From NCBI GenBank assembly GCA_002633025.1, contig NMRB01000049.1:356344-420343 (forward strand): 64,000 nucleotides of DNA, written 5' to 3'. A model generated the notes under the pieces. It saw only the letters and a program-made list of their open reading frames with translations. It was not told the DNA's origin and did not search any database. Below, piece after piece: positions 45,693 to 56,907 of this stretch. The stretch comes from Notospermus geniculatus. Taxonomy: Eukaryota; Nemertea; Pilidiophora; Heteronemertea; Lineidae. The translations under genes were made by a program, and so were the position numbers. Every line of letters begins with the position of its first letter. Positions within the stretch are counted from its first letter, which is position 1.

Positions 45693-48600
45693 ATGGCTGA
45701 CGACGAGAATTCATGTCATGAGGGAGAAAATGGTCACTAAAATTGCCAGTTTTACATGGTTTATGATGCGTTCTCCGACACAATTGGCTTGGGAAAATGT
45801 TTCATTTATGCAATAAACCTACCTATGGCTCTGAAAATATTCAACTTTCAACATCAGCGCACATTTTTATCGATGAAAACATGCCGACGGTGTGGAGAAG
45901 ATGTCAGAAGCTCATGAGCTCGCACCACCACCAGGGGGCAGTGCATGTACCATGTACACACACACTCCACCACACTGACACAGTCTACACACATCTAGGC
46001 CTACACGTACATGACATCCAGATAGCCTACATACATCATCACTCACGTCTCATGTTCATATTCACAGTACCCCTACAGTCTGACAGTACAGACCATGCAG
46101 ACAGAGCAGCAGAGGGGAACGAGTTTAGAATCCCCGATCCGAGTCAGTGTGACAGTGCCCCAAAAAAAGGTCATCGATTGAAGAAATAAGCCACGCCATC
46201 AATCGTACAATAGGATTTCCATTTTTTTGTGCCGTTGCGTAACGTCACTTCTGGTCGTGGATTCTAAACTTTAGCCGAGAGGAAACTCAGTCCAGTCTCG
46301 GGCTCAGCCACCAACACCGCATCTCTAGCCTATATCTGACACTGTGACAGGCCTACCAGTAGTAGTAGGCCTACCAAATCACTTGCAAATTAGTGTACAG
46401 GCATGAATTATTCCTCTGATCACAATGAGTTTTATATTATTATTCTTCAGTGGGAGAGATTGCGACAGAAGAGCTGGAAAATGTTGTGGATGTAATAGAA
46501 CAGAGATTGAGCATTGTAGAGGACAACTCCAGCAGTCCTGGGTTTGGATCAGGAGAACCAGAAGTTAGTGATTCTCCTGTTGGTTTCTCTGGTGATGGAA
46601 GGGATGACGAAGAGGAGGGCACAATAAAACAAGAATTTAGCACTGTAGAGGACAACTCCAGTGCTAAGTTTGGGTCAGGAGAACCAGTAGTCTGTGATTC
46701 CCCTGTTGGTTTCTCTGGTGATGGACGGGATGCTGATGATGAAGATTCCTCTTCCACTGGTGATTGTTCTGATTCAGAAGGGGACGACAATGTTGTAATA
46801 GAGAAGAATGGGGTGAGTGTTCATCAGACATTCTAGTGCCCTCTGATTCGTAATGTTCACTTTTGCATGGTTCCTGTTCATGTGTGCTGTCCAAGAGATA
46901 GGAGAATGAAATTTGTGTCCTGCAAAGTTTTGAGGATAGATCTCTGTACCCTAAAACCCGTCGTCATTCTGATTATATTTCAGGATCAAGATAATGATGT
47001 CGAAGATGACAGAGATGATGAAACAAAAGAGGTGGAGAAGGAAGTTGATGATAGTCAGAAGAACACAAATGCCCTGATATACTGTGACGTTTGTACAATT
47101 TATTGCAAAGGGGAACGTGCCTACCAAATCCATGTTACAGGTATCTTTCATGCCAAACAGGCAGCTAAGCAACAGGAAGAATTGTTGGGTAAGTAAAGTG
47201 TCTTTGGCTACTCAATGGCCGAAGCCATAACTAAAGAAACAGCTTGCTGAGAATCCCTCCAGATATTTTCCGTTGTTGAAAATTCTTGAACTCTTGTTTT
47301 TCATGATAAGTCTCGGCCTGTATAATATGAAGCTAAAAATCTTTGAAGTTTTCTTTCTATTTTAAACCTGATACTCAGAAGCAGTCACTTGGAAATTTTG
47401 TGCAGACATCGGTAATTTTGATAAATTTTTGTCTTTCTCAGCAGGTGGGCAGGGAAATGAGGAAAAGGAGGATGCTGAAGAAGATGGAACAAAATTCAGT
47501 TGCAAGGTAAGGTTTTATCTGAAATGTTAATTTCAGTGCCTGAGTGGCAATATTTTAGTCAGGTACGTGACCAGTCAACAGGAATTCTGGCAGTTAATTT
47601 TTACATGTTTGATGGTCGTTTCCAAACACAGAAAAAAAACTCCTCATTACACACACACAGTACACTTTCAATGAATGTGCACTTTCAGTTGTGTTCAAAA
47701 ACCTTTAAAGAAGTTGATGTCCTTAAAGGTCATTACCGTAGTTTAGCCCATCGGAAGAGCCTTGAAGCTGCACTGAGTACATCTGGCACTGTGATTGAGG
47801 ATATCTCTGCCAACCTAGATCTTGAGGACCATAAAGAAGAAGCTTTACTTGGTGAGTTTGAAAAAACTAATCTGGTTGTTGACAGTGACTAAAGCGGTGT
47901 ATAGCGGTGATTGGAGTTTACAACAGGGCACATATCATGGACAATATTCACAGAAAACTTTCCATTTCATAGACACAGATTTAATCTCCTTCAAGCCAAG
48001 TGCTTGGAGTGCTCCAAAGGCTTAATCCCTCAGGATGTTATGTGCCTTGTTGCTCGACTGTCATTGATTTTCTTCATTTTCTTTCTTGACAGGTTTGGAG
48101 TTGGTCACAGAGATATATTCTTTCAACCGATCTCGAGTGATCCAGTATTGTTGCGATGTGTGTGATTGTGGCTCACTACGTGCTAATGATTTGTTCCCTC
48201 ATGTGAAGGGCCTCCGACACCAGGTGAACTACATGGTAAGGAAACAAACCATTTCCAACTTAAAATTGGATCCTTTGTATGCTGGGCAACAGAAAAAGGA
48301 TGAACCGGCGTGCCGTTTATCCGGACAGGTCGGCGCTGCGATCAGTGCGACTGAAGCGACGTATTGACGTCATCGTAAGTGTTGACGTTGCGTCATGAAA
48401 AAATGAGCTGTACATGTTTCTACAGGAATAATGAGATAAAGACGTTGCTGTTATTGCTATCCTAGCTCTTCATTTTAAGTAAAAAAGCACCGAAAAATGC
48501 AGAAATTTTCATCTGCTACAAGATGATGTAAATTTTAATGCCAGGCGACCGATACAAAAGGGTTGTCTTCACGTCAGAAATAAATCATGGAAATAACGTT

Positions 48601-51110
48601 AGAAAAAAAGAAACTTTTGTCGCACCGGTCGCAGCGCCACATCACTTTCAGTATTTGGATCAATTGTGAATCCTGTTGATATTTCAGGCCAAGCACTTTC
48701 CCGATTGGGCAAAAGTTATTGCTAATGAGAAAAGTACGACGATACAAAAGGAACTTGCTACGAAGTATGCAGAAGAGATTGTGGCATCGAAGGGCCAGGG
48801 TAAAATCATCAAAGTGAAACTGGATGACTCTGGTAAAGATGGTACGCTTGGTGAGTAGCTTTTCAGGAACGGAAATATTTCTCACTGACACTTTTGTCCA
48901 TGTTGAAAGTGATTTGCTGATTGCATCGCATTCATTCTCATCTAATCAGAATCTATATTTTCAGAGAAAAAAGTTACAAAAGACATAAGCCAAGGACTGA
49001 ATAAAGACAAAAAGCCACGGGGGAAAATGTATTCGGATCTTCTTGGCAAAGACGCTGCTGCTGCAAGGGCTAGGAGACAGGATCGGACCAGCCAGAAGCC
49101 TGGAGGAGGGAAAACAAATTCTTCCGGGAAGGGTAATCAGCGAGGCGGTCGACTTGAACCTGGTGCAAGGAATCGAGGACAAAACAGACCACATGGGTAT
49201 GTAACTGAAAAATATACCTTGTGATGACAAACACGTGCAGAAGCAATTGTAACCTATACTTTGTTGGTTTTCTTTGTAAAAACGACAGTTTTTCGATGGT
49301 TGCACAAGAGGGAGGGGTGGAGGGGTGCTTGGACAGGTAGACGACCATGATGATGTGACCATTTCTGTGTTTTTCAGGGGTGATATTCGGCCATTGATGA
49401 GCATTCCTGTACCTGGCAGGGATTACGGTGGTCCTATGCCAGGCATGGGGAGAGGTATGTCCCAAGGTGAGGTCTATGTAGAGATACACAAGAAACATGG
49501 TTTTCAGGTTGCCATCCACATATCAGTACTTCAAGAACCACATCAACCTCGGCTGTCATGGCGGTGCAGAGAGGTCCCAGCCTGTCACCTCTGAGGTTCG
49601 GGGTTGGATCCCAGCTTGTAATAGAGAAGGTGGCTCTTTAATAGCGCAGACTTTCTCTGGCCGGGGTAGTCTGGTTTCCTCCTGCCGTGCATCAGATTTG
49701 CTGAATGGTGTCTTTTGCTTGAGCTAATGATGCTGTTATTGGCACTCAACTCTTGATTCAATATTCCAAAAACATCACTTGAAAGTCTTTTGTCACTTTC
49801 TAGTTGAGATCCCAGAAGTGGTTTGACTTCTGGGATCTCTACTAGAAAGTGCCAGAGGAAGACCCCGGTTGGGGTTGAAAATTTGCGAAATTCGGATACG
49901 ACTTTACGTATTATATCATTTTGTGTGTCATTCTTTGTGCTCTATTTTGGATATCTGAAAGTCTTTTGTGTTATGAAATTAAGAACAATTTTTTTTCACT
50001 CAGGGTTCAATAGAGGGCAGATGCAGCAAGGTCGCGGACGTGGTTTATTGATGCAGCAGATGGGCCATCAATCTATGATGAATCCAAACTGGAGCATGCA
50101 GCAAGGCATGATGGGAAATCAGATGGTAAACCAACAAATGGGCATGCGGGATCTCAGAATGCCAGCGCGTGATATACGGTACGATCACGGATTCTGTGAT
50201 TGGAGCAGAGACGATTTCACCATTGGGAGCCAGTATCAGAATAATAATGTTATGTTCAACAATGATTGTTATCCCAGTGACTTATGGGAAGGACGTGGTC
50301 GTGGTAAACGACCGAATATGCCGAATAATCCAGGTCCCGGTGGCGACAATCTCGGTTACGGAGGATATCCGCTAAAGAAAAATGAACCATGGAAGAAAAA
50401 TGGACAAGATGACCGGGGGAAGGGGAATAAAAGATATGAATCTCTGTTTGGGGGAAAACAAGGTCAAGCAACACCTGGTGACAAGAAACAGTATGAGGTA
50501 AGATTTTGTCTGGAAACTATGGCTTGTTTTTTTGTCATAGGGCAAGTTGTAATTACTGATACCAAACTTCTATGTAGATTTACATGTACTACACACATTG
50601 TATTTGGACTTGGCTGCAAGGTATTCGTGCTTGTCTGTTCAGCTCAAAAATTGGTAAAATCCTTTCGTTTTGTTTACTTTCCATGGCTGTTGGCAAGCAG
50701 ACTCGTCCTATGGAGTGTTCTTAACTTTGCGCTTCATATTTTCAGGAGACCAATGCCAAAAAGAAGCTGATGACTATGATAGGGAATATGGTAAGTATGT
50801 TATCAGTACTGCCACCCAATGGTAAATACCGGTAATAGTAATTCTCTGAACATCATGGAGGTGGCCGATTGAAGGAATAGCTTGATTGTGTACTACCAAG
50901 TATGCTGTAATGTAGCATATGGTTATTTGTTTAATCAACCACTGTCCCACTGATCAGAAAGGAAGAAATTTCACCCTTTTCAGACCCCCACCCTGAAAAA
51001 GACTTATGTGTGTTTGGGAGTTCGGTGTTTCATAATTTCATGTTCCTTTTCAGTCTGAAAGTGATGCAAGTTTTGTGCTAAAAGTGGCCGATGCTGTGTC
51101 AAAGCAGTGA
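45693..51110 (+). CDS. C2H2/U1-type zinc-finger protein with Gly/Met/Arg-rich C-terminal half
   Basis: Twelve exons, all GT-AG and in phase: 45693-45732, 46451-46812, 46984-47188, 47445-47506, 47689-47851, 48093-48235, 48688-48850, 48965-49196, 49378-49454, 50004-50497, 50746-50790, 51054-51110, giving 680 residues. Exon 1 (MADDENSCHEGEN) is the least certain because its donor is weak (GTCACT). Three zinc fingers: YCDVC...HVTGIFH (exon 3), CKLC...HYRSLAH (split across exons 4 and 5) and CDVCDCGSLR...HVKGLRH (exon 6). The wide His spacing is that of U1/matrin-type RNA-binding fingers. The N terminus is acidic and contains a 43-residue duplication; from exon 8 the chain is basic, then rich in Gly, Met, Gln, Asn and RG (GRGRGLL, GRGRGKR). 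This suggests a nuclear RNA-binding protein, but I do not recognise a named orthologue. AATAAA at 53131 ends a UTR of about 2 kb. Confidence 0.85.
46451..46812 (+). CDS. Zinc-finger gene exon 2: acidic N terminus with internal duplication
   Basis: Two copies of a unit reading VEDNSS...FGSGEP.V.DSPVGFSGDGRD lie 129 bases (43 codons) apart, about 46511-46610 and 46640-46735. Phase 1 entry, phase 0 exit. Confidence 0.8.
46984..47188 (+). CDS. Zinc-finger gene exon 3: first finger
   Basis: After an acidic lead it encodes YCDVCTIYCKGERAYQIHV and GIFHAKQAAKQQE, a C-x2-C...H-x5-H finger of the U1 type. Donor GTAAGT. Confidence 0.85.
48093..48235 (+). CDS. Zinc-finger gene exon 6: third finger
   Basis: Encodes LELVTEIYSFNR...QYCCDVCDCGSLRANDLFPHVKGLRHQ. 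The exon begins and ends in phase with its neighbours. A MITE sits in the following intron (48332-48638). Confidence 0.85.
48332..48638. mobile_element. MITE family C, copy 1 (zinc-finger gene intron 6)
   Basis: Terminal inverted repeats GGCGCTGCGATCAGTGCGAC and, in reverse at the right end, GGCGCTGCGACCGGTGCGAC (18 of 20 identical). The interior (GTTGACGTTGCGTCATGAAAA, GGAATAATGAGA, CTACAAGATGATGTAA) matches a second copy near 60028. The homology extends left to about 48315. Confidence 0.75.
49560..49770 (+). repeat. Dispersed SINE-like repeat (family B) in zinc-finger gene intron 9
   Basis: Contains GGTTCGGGGTTGGATCCC (B-box-like) and TCTGGTTTCCTCCTGC, with a tail similar to the repeat at 15421-15612. 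A hairpin (49794-49851) follows directly. Confidence 0.45.
49794..49851 (+). ncRNA. Near-perfect intronic hairpin (candidate pre-miRNA or mini foldback)
   Basis: A 26-base stem with a single T:T mismatch and a 6-base loop (GGTTTG): left arm CACTTTCTAGTTGAGATCCC then AGAAGT, right arm its complement. It sits on the sense strand of intron 9 of the zinc-finger gene. Length and stem fit a small pre-miRNA, but near-perfect pairing equally fits a recent foldback repeat. Confidence 0.4.
50004..50497 (+). CDS. Zinc-finger gene exon 10: Met/Gln/Gly/Arg-rich region
   Basis: The longest exon after the fingers. It carries GQMQQGRGRGLLMQQMG, then repeats of NQM and QQ, then GRGRGKRPNMPNNPGPGG and a Lys/Gly-rich end. 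Composition is typical of disordered RNA-binding or condensate-prone segments. Confidence 0.82.
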
Positions 51111-52467
51111 GCAACAAGTGGTGAATTTCAAAGCAACATATGAATCATTAGATGCCAGGCAGATGAATTCATACGCTATTGTGCTGGATAGACAAATAGT
51201 TGGGAGAGTTTGAATCTTGCGACGGTCTCCTTAGTGGTTCGGCATTGTTTGAAACTTGGATTGTTTGAGTAGACAATCATTCAACTTCTCAAGAATATAT
51301 TTATCACACCATCAAACATAGAAAGTTGGAAATGCTACTCGTGCACAGCTCAGAATAAGTTCCAGAAATGGTCAGTTCACTCCTCACTGATTTAAATAAT
51401 GTGAGTTAAGACAACTGGCTAAGCTGGTACTTCTTCTGAGAACTCTGTGAGAATTTCAATAGATTTCTTGCAAGCTTTTTTTCCTGCAATGGGTTGGGAA
51501 CTATTAAATATGTATTCACACAATGGACTTTAAAAAAATAAGAATTGTGGTTTTCTATTATATCCTAATATTCTACATAACGATAGCTTATGCTCAGTCT
51601 TAGGATGTCTTGTTCATTTGAAGGCACCTACTTTTCTCTAAGCCAGTTTAGCGTGGATGACTTGCCCATGTTTTTGTGGCCGCAAGTCTGCATGCCATGG
51701 CAAATGAAGATTTTGTAGAGTGATGACATAGCTGGTTGCCCTAGGCAGTACACTGGTCTGAACATGCTCTTCCAGAGCTTTCCATAGAATGTCCCAAGAA
51801 AATGGTGATACCATTACGAACGGATGATAATATGGGATCATGGTTCAGCCAGGTCCTCGAGGGCCTCTTTTGGAGTTTATCAATTGATAATTGAAATTTG
51901 TGGAGGACCCATCTTCCCAATCCTTTTGGTGAAAAAATCCCAATGTGGTGAAAACCTTACAAGGATACATGTAGACCAGAAGGCCTAGGCCTACAGACAC
52001 CGTGGTAGTTCATAGGACTACTGTTCAAAAGAGCCTTTATCTTTAATGTTATACATTTACATGTGAAGTAAATTTGCTTTGAGTGCCAAAGGAATGCTGG
52101 ATGTGCTGGCTAGTGTTGAAGTGTTGCAGTTTTGTTCACTGATACCCACTCCCAGCTGTGCTACATGCACATGAATACTGAATTATTCTAGGTAATGGTT
52201 GATGTCGTTAATTGTGCTGCATATTCAGTGGTCTGTTTCAATTTTCAATGTTGTGTGTGGTTCTTGTGATTTTGCCCGTTGGCCATTACTGTAAGTGGTA
52301 ATTTGTGTTGGTGATACGACATTATCGCTGGCTGTTAAGCTAAAAAATGTCATATATTTGGTGTTGAAATTTTCGGAAAATGACTCGCCTTTCCTGCTCA
52401 TGGGCAGGGTTTAAAATGGTGGTTGTCCAAGGTATCAGCAAAAGTGCTGTTAAAACCTATTTACATG

Positions 52468-52560
52468 NNNNNNNNNNNNNNNNNNNNNNNNNNNNNNNNN
52501 NNNNNNNNNNNNNNNNNNNNNNNNNNNNNNNNNNNNNNNNNNNNNNNNNNNNNNNNNNNN
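52468..52560. other. Assembly gap (93 N)
   Basis: A run of N flanked by TATTTACATG and TGTACTGGTA. Both edges are TACATG/TGTAC-like, so the break sits at the octamer repeats common in this genome. Confidence 0.95.
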
Positions 52561-53130
52561 TGTACTGGTAGTCAATACAGGACCACTGTACATGCACAAC
52601 ACTGACCCTATGAACTGGTTTGTTCTCCTATGAACACACAATGTACTTCAGCCATCCCAGCATATTGAGGTCAGTATTGGAAGTATCCAATGGCTTTTTG
52701 TGATCATAGGATGCGAGACTGAGGCCTCGAGACTCAAAAATTCTCCCAGAATATTGATTACGCCAATACCAAGAGTGCATCGACTGACATCACATCAGAT
52801 GTTAACGTCAGCTCTCTTGTTTTAAAGGATTGAGTTAAAAAGATCCTTAGGTCTATGTGTGAACACAAGGACATCTGGTGACTGAATATACTAATTATAG
52901 TCAGAATGTTTTGACAATTAGAAACACGAAAATTAAATAAGTCCCTCACTGTCCAATAAAGCGGAACCCCTTTCTCATAATCTCAGGATGCTTTCTCATT
53001 GTCACTGCTATTTGCTGCTAATTTTTTTACAGCGGTTGGAATATGTCTGTTCTGCAGAAAATTTGATGGACCCGGCAAGAATTCTGATTCCTGGTGTAAC
53101 TGAATGGTAAAGTAATTGTACAGAGTCATT

Positions 53131-53136
53131 AATAAA
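53131..53136 (+). terminator. Poly(A) signal, zinc-finger gene
   Basis: AATAAA in CATTAATAAAGTCAAC, the likeliest end for the plus-strand gene stopping at 51110. Confidence 0.5.
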
Positions 53137-53631
53137 GTCAACAAAACTTAATTTCTTGAGTATGTCTTTTACTGGTCATCACATATGATGAAATAGAATG
53201 TTGAAGAACAAGGTATTGATCATGTCAGTATTCCAAAGCAAAGATGAGGCAGCAGATGTCGGTGCAGTGCAGTGTGCAATGTACATATCCAAGGAAAGAT
53301 GTTCCCAACTCTGGCAGCACTCATGCAAAGTCATGTCTGCAATATTGAAATCGTGCAAGCATGTGGCTCACTGAAACTTCCCTCGTCTACTGCCGGCTTG
53401 AGGCTTCCCTACTTAAAACTGCCGTCCCCTATCCTTCGAATATCGGCCTATAGTACAGATGAAGATAAAGACAGTTTAAACAACAACTATGTTTATTTAC
53501 AATAGTTTTAATCCTAAGATTCGGTCAAGTCCAACAATCAAGATAGAAAAGTCTTCGACCAATAATCAACAAGAAAAATAGGTTAAAAGAGTGTGTGCCC
53601 AAGATGTATATATCGGTAACCTGGCTCTCTT

Positions 53632-53784
53632 AGGCACAGATCCAAGGGGTGGGGCACCTGGCAATGCCCTCCCTTTTGGCCAACAAATTCGTAAAATTGA
53701 CCGTGAAATTCTGGAACTTGGCACAAATTTCAATGTTCCTAGCACAGGGCGCCCCCCTTTTCCCAAATCCTGGATCCGGCCCTG
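53632..53784. mobile_element. Short hAT-like element
   Basis: The right end in reverse reads CAGGGCCGGATCCAGGATTT, an end form common in hAT elements. The left end, TAGGCACAGATCCAAGGGG, is an imperfect mate. GGGGCACC / GGGGCGCC follow in both arms. Confidence 0.5.
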
Positions 53785-54338
53785 CCTTTCTTTCATTTCT
53801 CACTCATTTTGGCATTTCACAATTGAGAATGTCTGACGGAATGTCAGTAAATACATGTAGAGGAATGAAAGAGAATTTCTTCATCAATTTACATGAACCT
53901 CCTCTCCCAATTATAGTCCCATGCGTTTGATGCAGTGTGTTCATGTGATACATCATGAATTACAGAGGTTTTTGAGAAACAATGGAGATGACAGCACACT
54001 TTTATTATTGCTACTCAACACCAAGCTATTGATGACTGAAGTGAAATTCTTCAAATGAACTTTTCAACATATGGGAATATTTTTTCTTTCATATATTTCT
54101 CCACCTACGGTACATGTACCCGGTATATCAGGAGTTTTTTAGACCGAGCCCAAACCAAGAACTAAATGAGTAAATATCCGTTGAAATGGAAGAGATCTAT
54201 GAAAGTGCACAGGCCCACCAAGCAGGTTCATAGAAGAGAATTATTTACATAGAACTTCCACAGAAATTTGCAGGCCCGCAAAATCCCACTTTCTGCATGT
54301 ATACATCTAATAAATACTTTACATACGTAGTGACAAGT

Positions 54339-54487
54339 TATGCCCGCTGTACACGATCAAATTTTTCATCCAATTTTTTGGAAATTCAGATTTCGGGCCT
54401 ATTGGGGCTTGTATAAACCCACATGTAGGCCTTTATTGAGCATATTCAGAAAACTGGATGAAAACTTTGATTGTGTACAGCGGGCAT
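54339..54487. mobile_element. Foldback MITE
   Basis: Inverted ends ATGCCCGCTGTACACGATCA and, in reverse, ATGCCCGCTGTACACAATCA, with pairing continuing through TTTTTCATCCA. 149 bases, non-coding. Confidence 0.7.
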
Positions 54488-55685
54488 TTGGTACACTCCA
54501 TGTAGGCCTAAACAGCAGCCCGATTCCACTGGATGTCATTTTTTTCTCCACACATCGGAATGAAGTCTAGTGAACAGACATTGCCACATCATTCGTTCAT
54601 CACACTTCCTCCATATTTTCATCCCACCCCTGTGAGCAAACTGCTCTCGCATAAAAACGGTCATAGTTGATCAACAAAAGTAACCAGACGGCAAGACAGT
54701 GTGTACCTATCTAACTACGTAGGTACAAATTTTACCACTTATCACGATATGTTCATGAGTACAATACATTCTTGATTAAATTTGAAAGAAAAACCCTATC
54801 TTAAATGGCATTTGAACATCAGCTATGACAAAAAAGCAATGAATACAATGGACACATACACTTCATTTATTGGAATGTTACAATCAATTCAAACAACATG
54901 TGGAGATTTTATCAAGGGGTCAAACTTCGATAAATGCTCACAATTTTCCTCAAATTATCCCACCATAACTTGTTTACCTGAAAAAACCCTAACAATATGT
55001 TGATATTTACAATGTAAACAAACTTCTAACATTCAGAAATCATGTTACAATTTTCCTAAAGCTACATCACATTTAAATGGACGTGAATGCATCCTTCCAT
55101 CATCGGATGAAACTACAAATAGATTCTAGTATATTGTACATATAAACATGTACGGTAACTGGTGCTAACATCCTGAAGTCATGTCACTCAAAAACTTTTA
55201 AAAATGCTGTGTGTGGCTAAGAGAGGGAACAGATTATGGCTAGAAGCACACATTACACGTACATGTACGTGAAAAAAAGACTCAACTACCTAAGTTTTTT
55301 TCACGGTGCTGGTGCAAAATGCTTTTAGGTGAGACTAGATAGGCTTATGTCATGTAGTGTTAAGATGCAATTTAGGGTACAGCATCAGTACCAGGCAATG
55401 CAGAAGAGTGTCAACATGTTTGACTGTGTAGCTACATTTGTACACAACTGTAAATCAATCACAGGCGGACACACTTTCCCCAAGTGTCAGACACTGCACA
55501 ACAGGACGGTCCTTCAATTTATTTGATGCCAGCAGAACAGTTTTTTGTTCCTTCAATACATAACTAGAGTAAACCACACATGCTGTTTCAAGAATAATGT
55601 GCCTTGTTGGGAAAATTTCACAAGCGCTCCACAGCCCACCTTTCCTCCGAAGTCCACTGCGTCCTACGGTGCTCACACCTCAGGC

Positions 55686-55796
55686 CGAATTTTAGAACGT
55701 TCCTTAACATTAAGGTCCACCTCAAATCTATTGTTCTTGATGGTTTTACAATGGACTTAAGGTCGACCTTAATGTTAAGGAACGTTCTAAAATACG
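55686..55796. mobile_element. Foldback MITE
   Basis: Arms share TTTTAGAACGTTCCTTAACA and TTAAGGTC in inverse orientation with only isolated mismatches. 111 bases in total, with a spacer of about 35 bases. Confidence 0.7.
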
Positions 55797-56753
55797 ACCC
55801 CGACCCTCGTTTGATTAACCCTTACTAGATTCATCAGTATTTTGAGTTTTACAATAATTCTGCCAAATTCATCACAATGAAAGGCAAACTTGATAACTGA
55901 ACATGACCAAATTCATTCAGATTGGGCCCTGAGCCTCCCAACATGTAAAATCTTCTCCAGTTGTGTAAAACCCAAACAACTGGCTTCATGTGCAGAAAAG
56001 ACGGATGCAAATAAAATGAACTTACCTCAGTACCAGCAAGGTCGTCCTTGCCATGTGTCAAGTCATTTGAAAATTTCGTGATTTCATTATAACTATCAAA
56101 ACTACCAAATCCTAGAATTTTAAAGAAACCCTATCATATTCATAGGTATTCACTGGAAAGCGCTTACTCGGAGCTTTCCAATGAATAGGCCTACCCATGC
56201 AAGTGGTTTCAAGTGCATTTCAAGCTTTTTTACTGATTCCTATGTTTGACGAATTGGCCTTAGCAGTAAAACGTTAAGAGCTAAAATCCTTTCAGACGAT
56301 TTCCTGAAGAGGCAGCTTGATACTTGATGAAAATCGTCGAGGGTATTGTCTGCTAACGGTTGGTAGTACCGGTAAACGAATCAATTTATGGTAACTTTTC
56401 TGTCATCAATAGGTGTTCAGGTGTATTGGAATGAATGGTACTGCTCGGCTTTATACTGGCTGGTTCCCGCCTGGAGACTGCTCACCACCGGAAAACATGA
56501 CCAATGCTGGTCCTTGGCCGACTGAAAATAAGGAAACACACAGTCAATTAACACAAGAATTTTCACCCCACTTAACCTTTTCTCCCATTTTCACGTCAAG
56601 CTCACTTCAGAGGCTCAGCACCATATTTGGTGATTACGGTACTTAAGTTGTGCAGGAGGAAACCAGAGTCCTCAACATGACTGAGACTTGACAGAGATTA
56701 CTTCAGCAATGACTCTCGTTCGACACAATAACAAATTCCAGATTATCGTGTAA

Positions 56754-56907
56754 TTACAAACCTAAATTTTCATCACCGTCAACATCGTCTGGGATCGGGA
56801 AATCGGGATTGGGATCAAGTGGAGGATCATCGTCATCTACTTCCAGCAAATTATCAGCGGCATTTCGGTCACGCAGCAATGCATACCGACGGAATTCCAT
56901 GAATTTT
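56754..56907 (-). CDS. SORCS: SorCS exon: cytoplasmic tail
   Basis: Encodes KFMEFRRYALLRDRNAADNL, then an acidic Pro/Asp stretch (EVDDDDPPLDPNPDFPIPDD) and ENLGL before TAA at 56754-56756. A possible donor, TTTAG|GTTTGT, at 56757-56762 could instead splice to a further tail exon, so the C terminus is not certain. Confidence 0.65.

Larger units (their letters stand above)
51111..53136 (+). other. Probable 3' UTR of the zinc-finger gene, with assembly gap
   Basis: About 2 kb with no other open frame of note, ending at AATAAA 53131-53136. It includes the N run at 52468-52560. Confidence 0.5.
53137..56753. other. Convergent intergenic region, zinc-finger gene / SorCS
   Basis: Holds a hAT-like element (53632-53784), two foldback MITEs (54339-54487, 55686-55796) and a family-B repeat fragment (about 56640-56700). 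The rest is probably partly SorCS 3' UTR on the minus strand. No other gene recognised. Confidence 0.4.

Noticed and set aside
49823-50770. A single 315-codon exon in the zinc-finger gene
   Set aside because: The frame runs through introns on both sides; the acceptor at 50001-50003 and the donor at 50498 define the true exon 50004-50497.
52441-52641. Short frames spanning the N run
   Set aside because: They consist of unknown bases and have no support.
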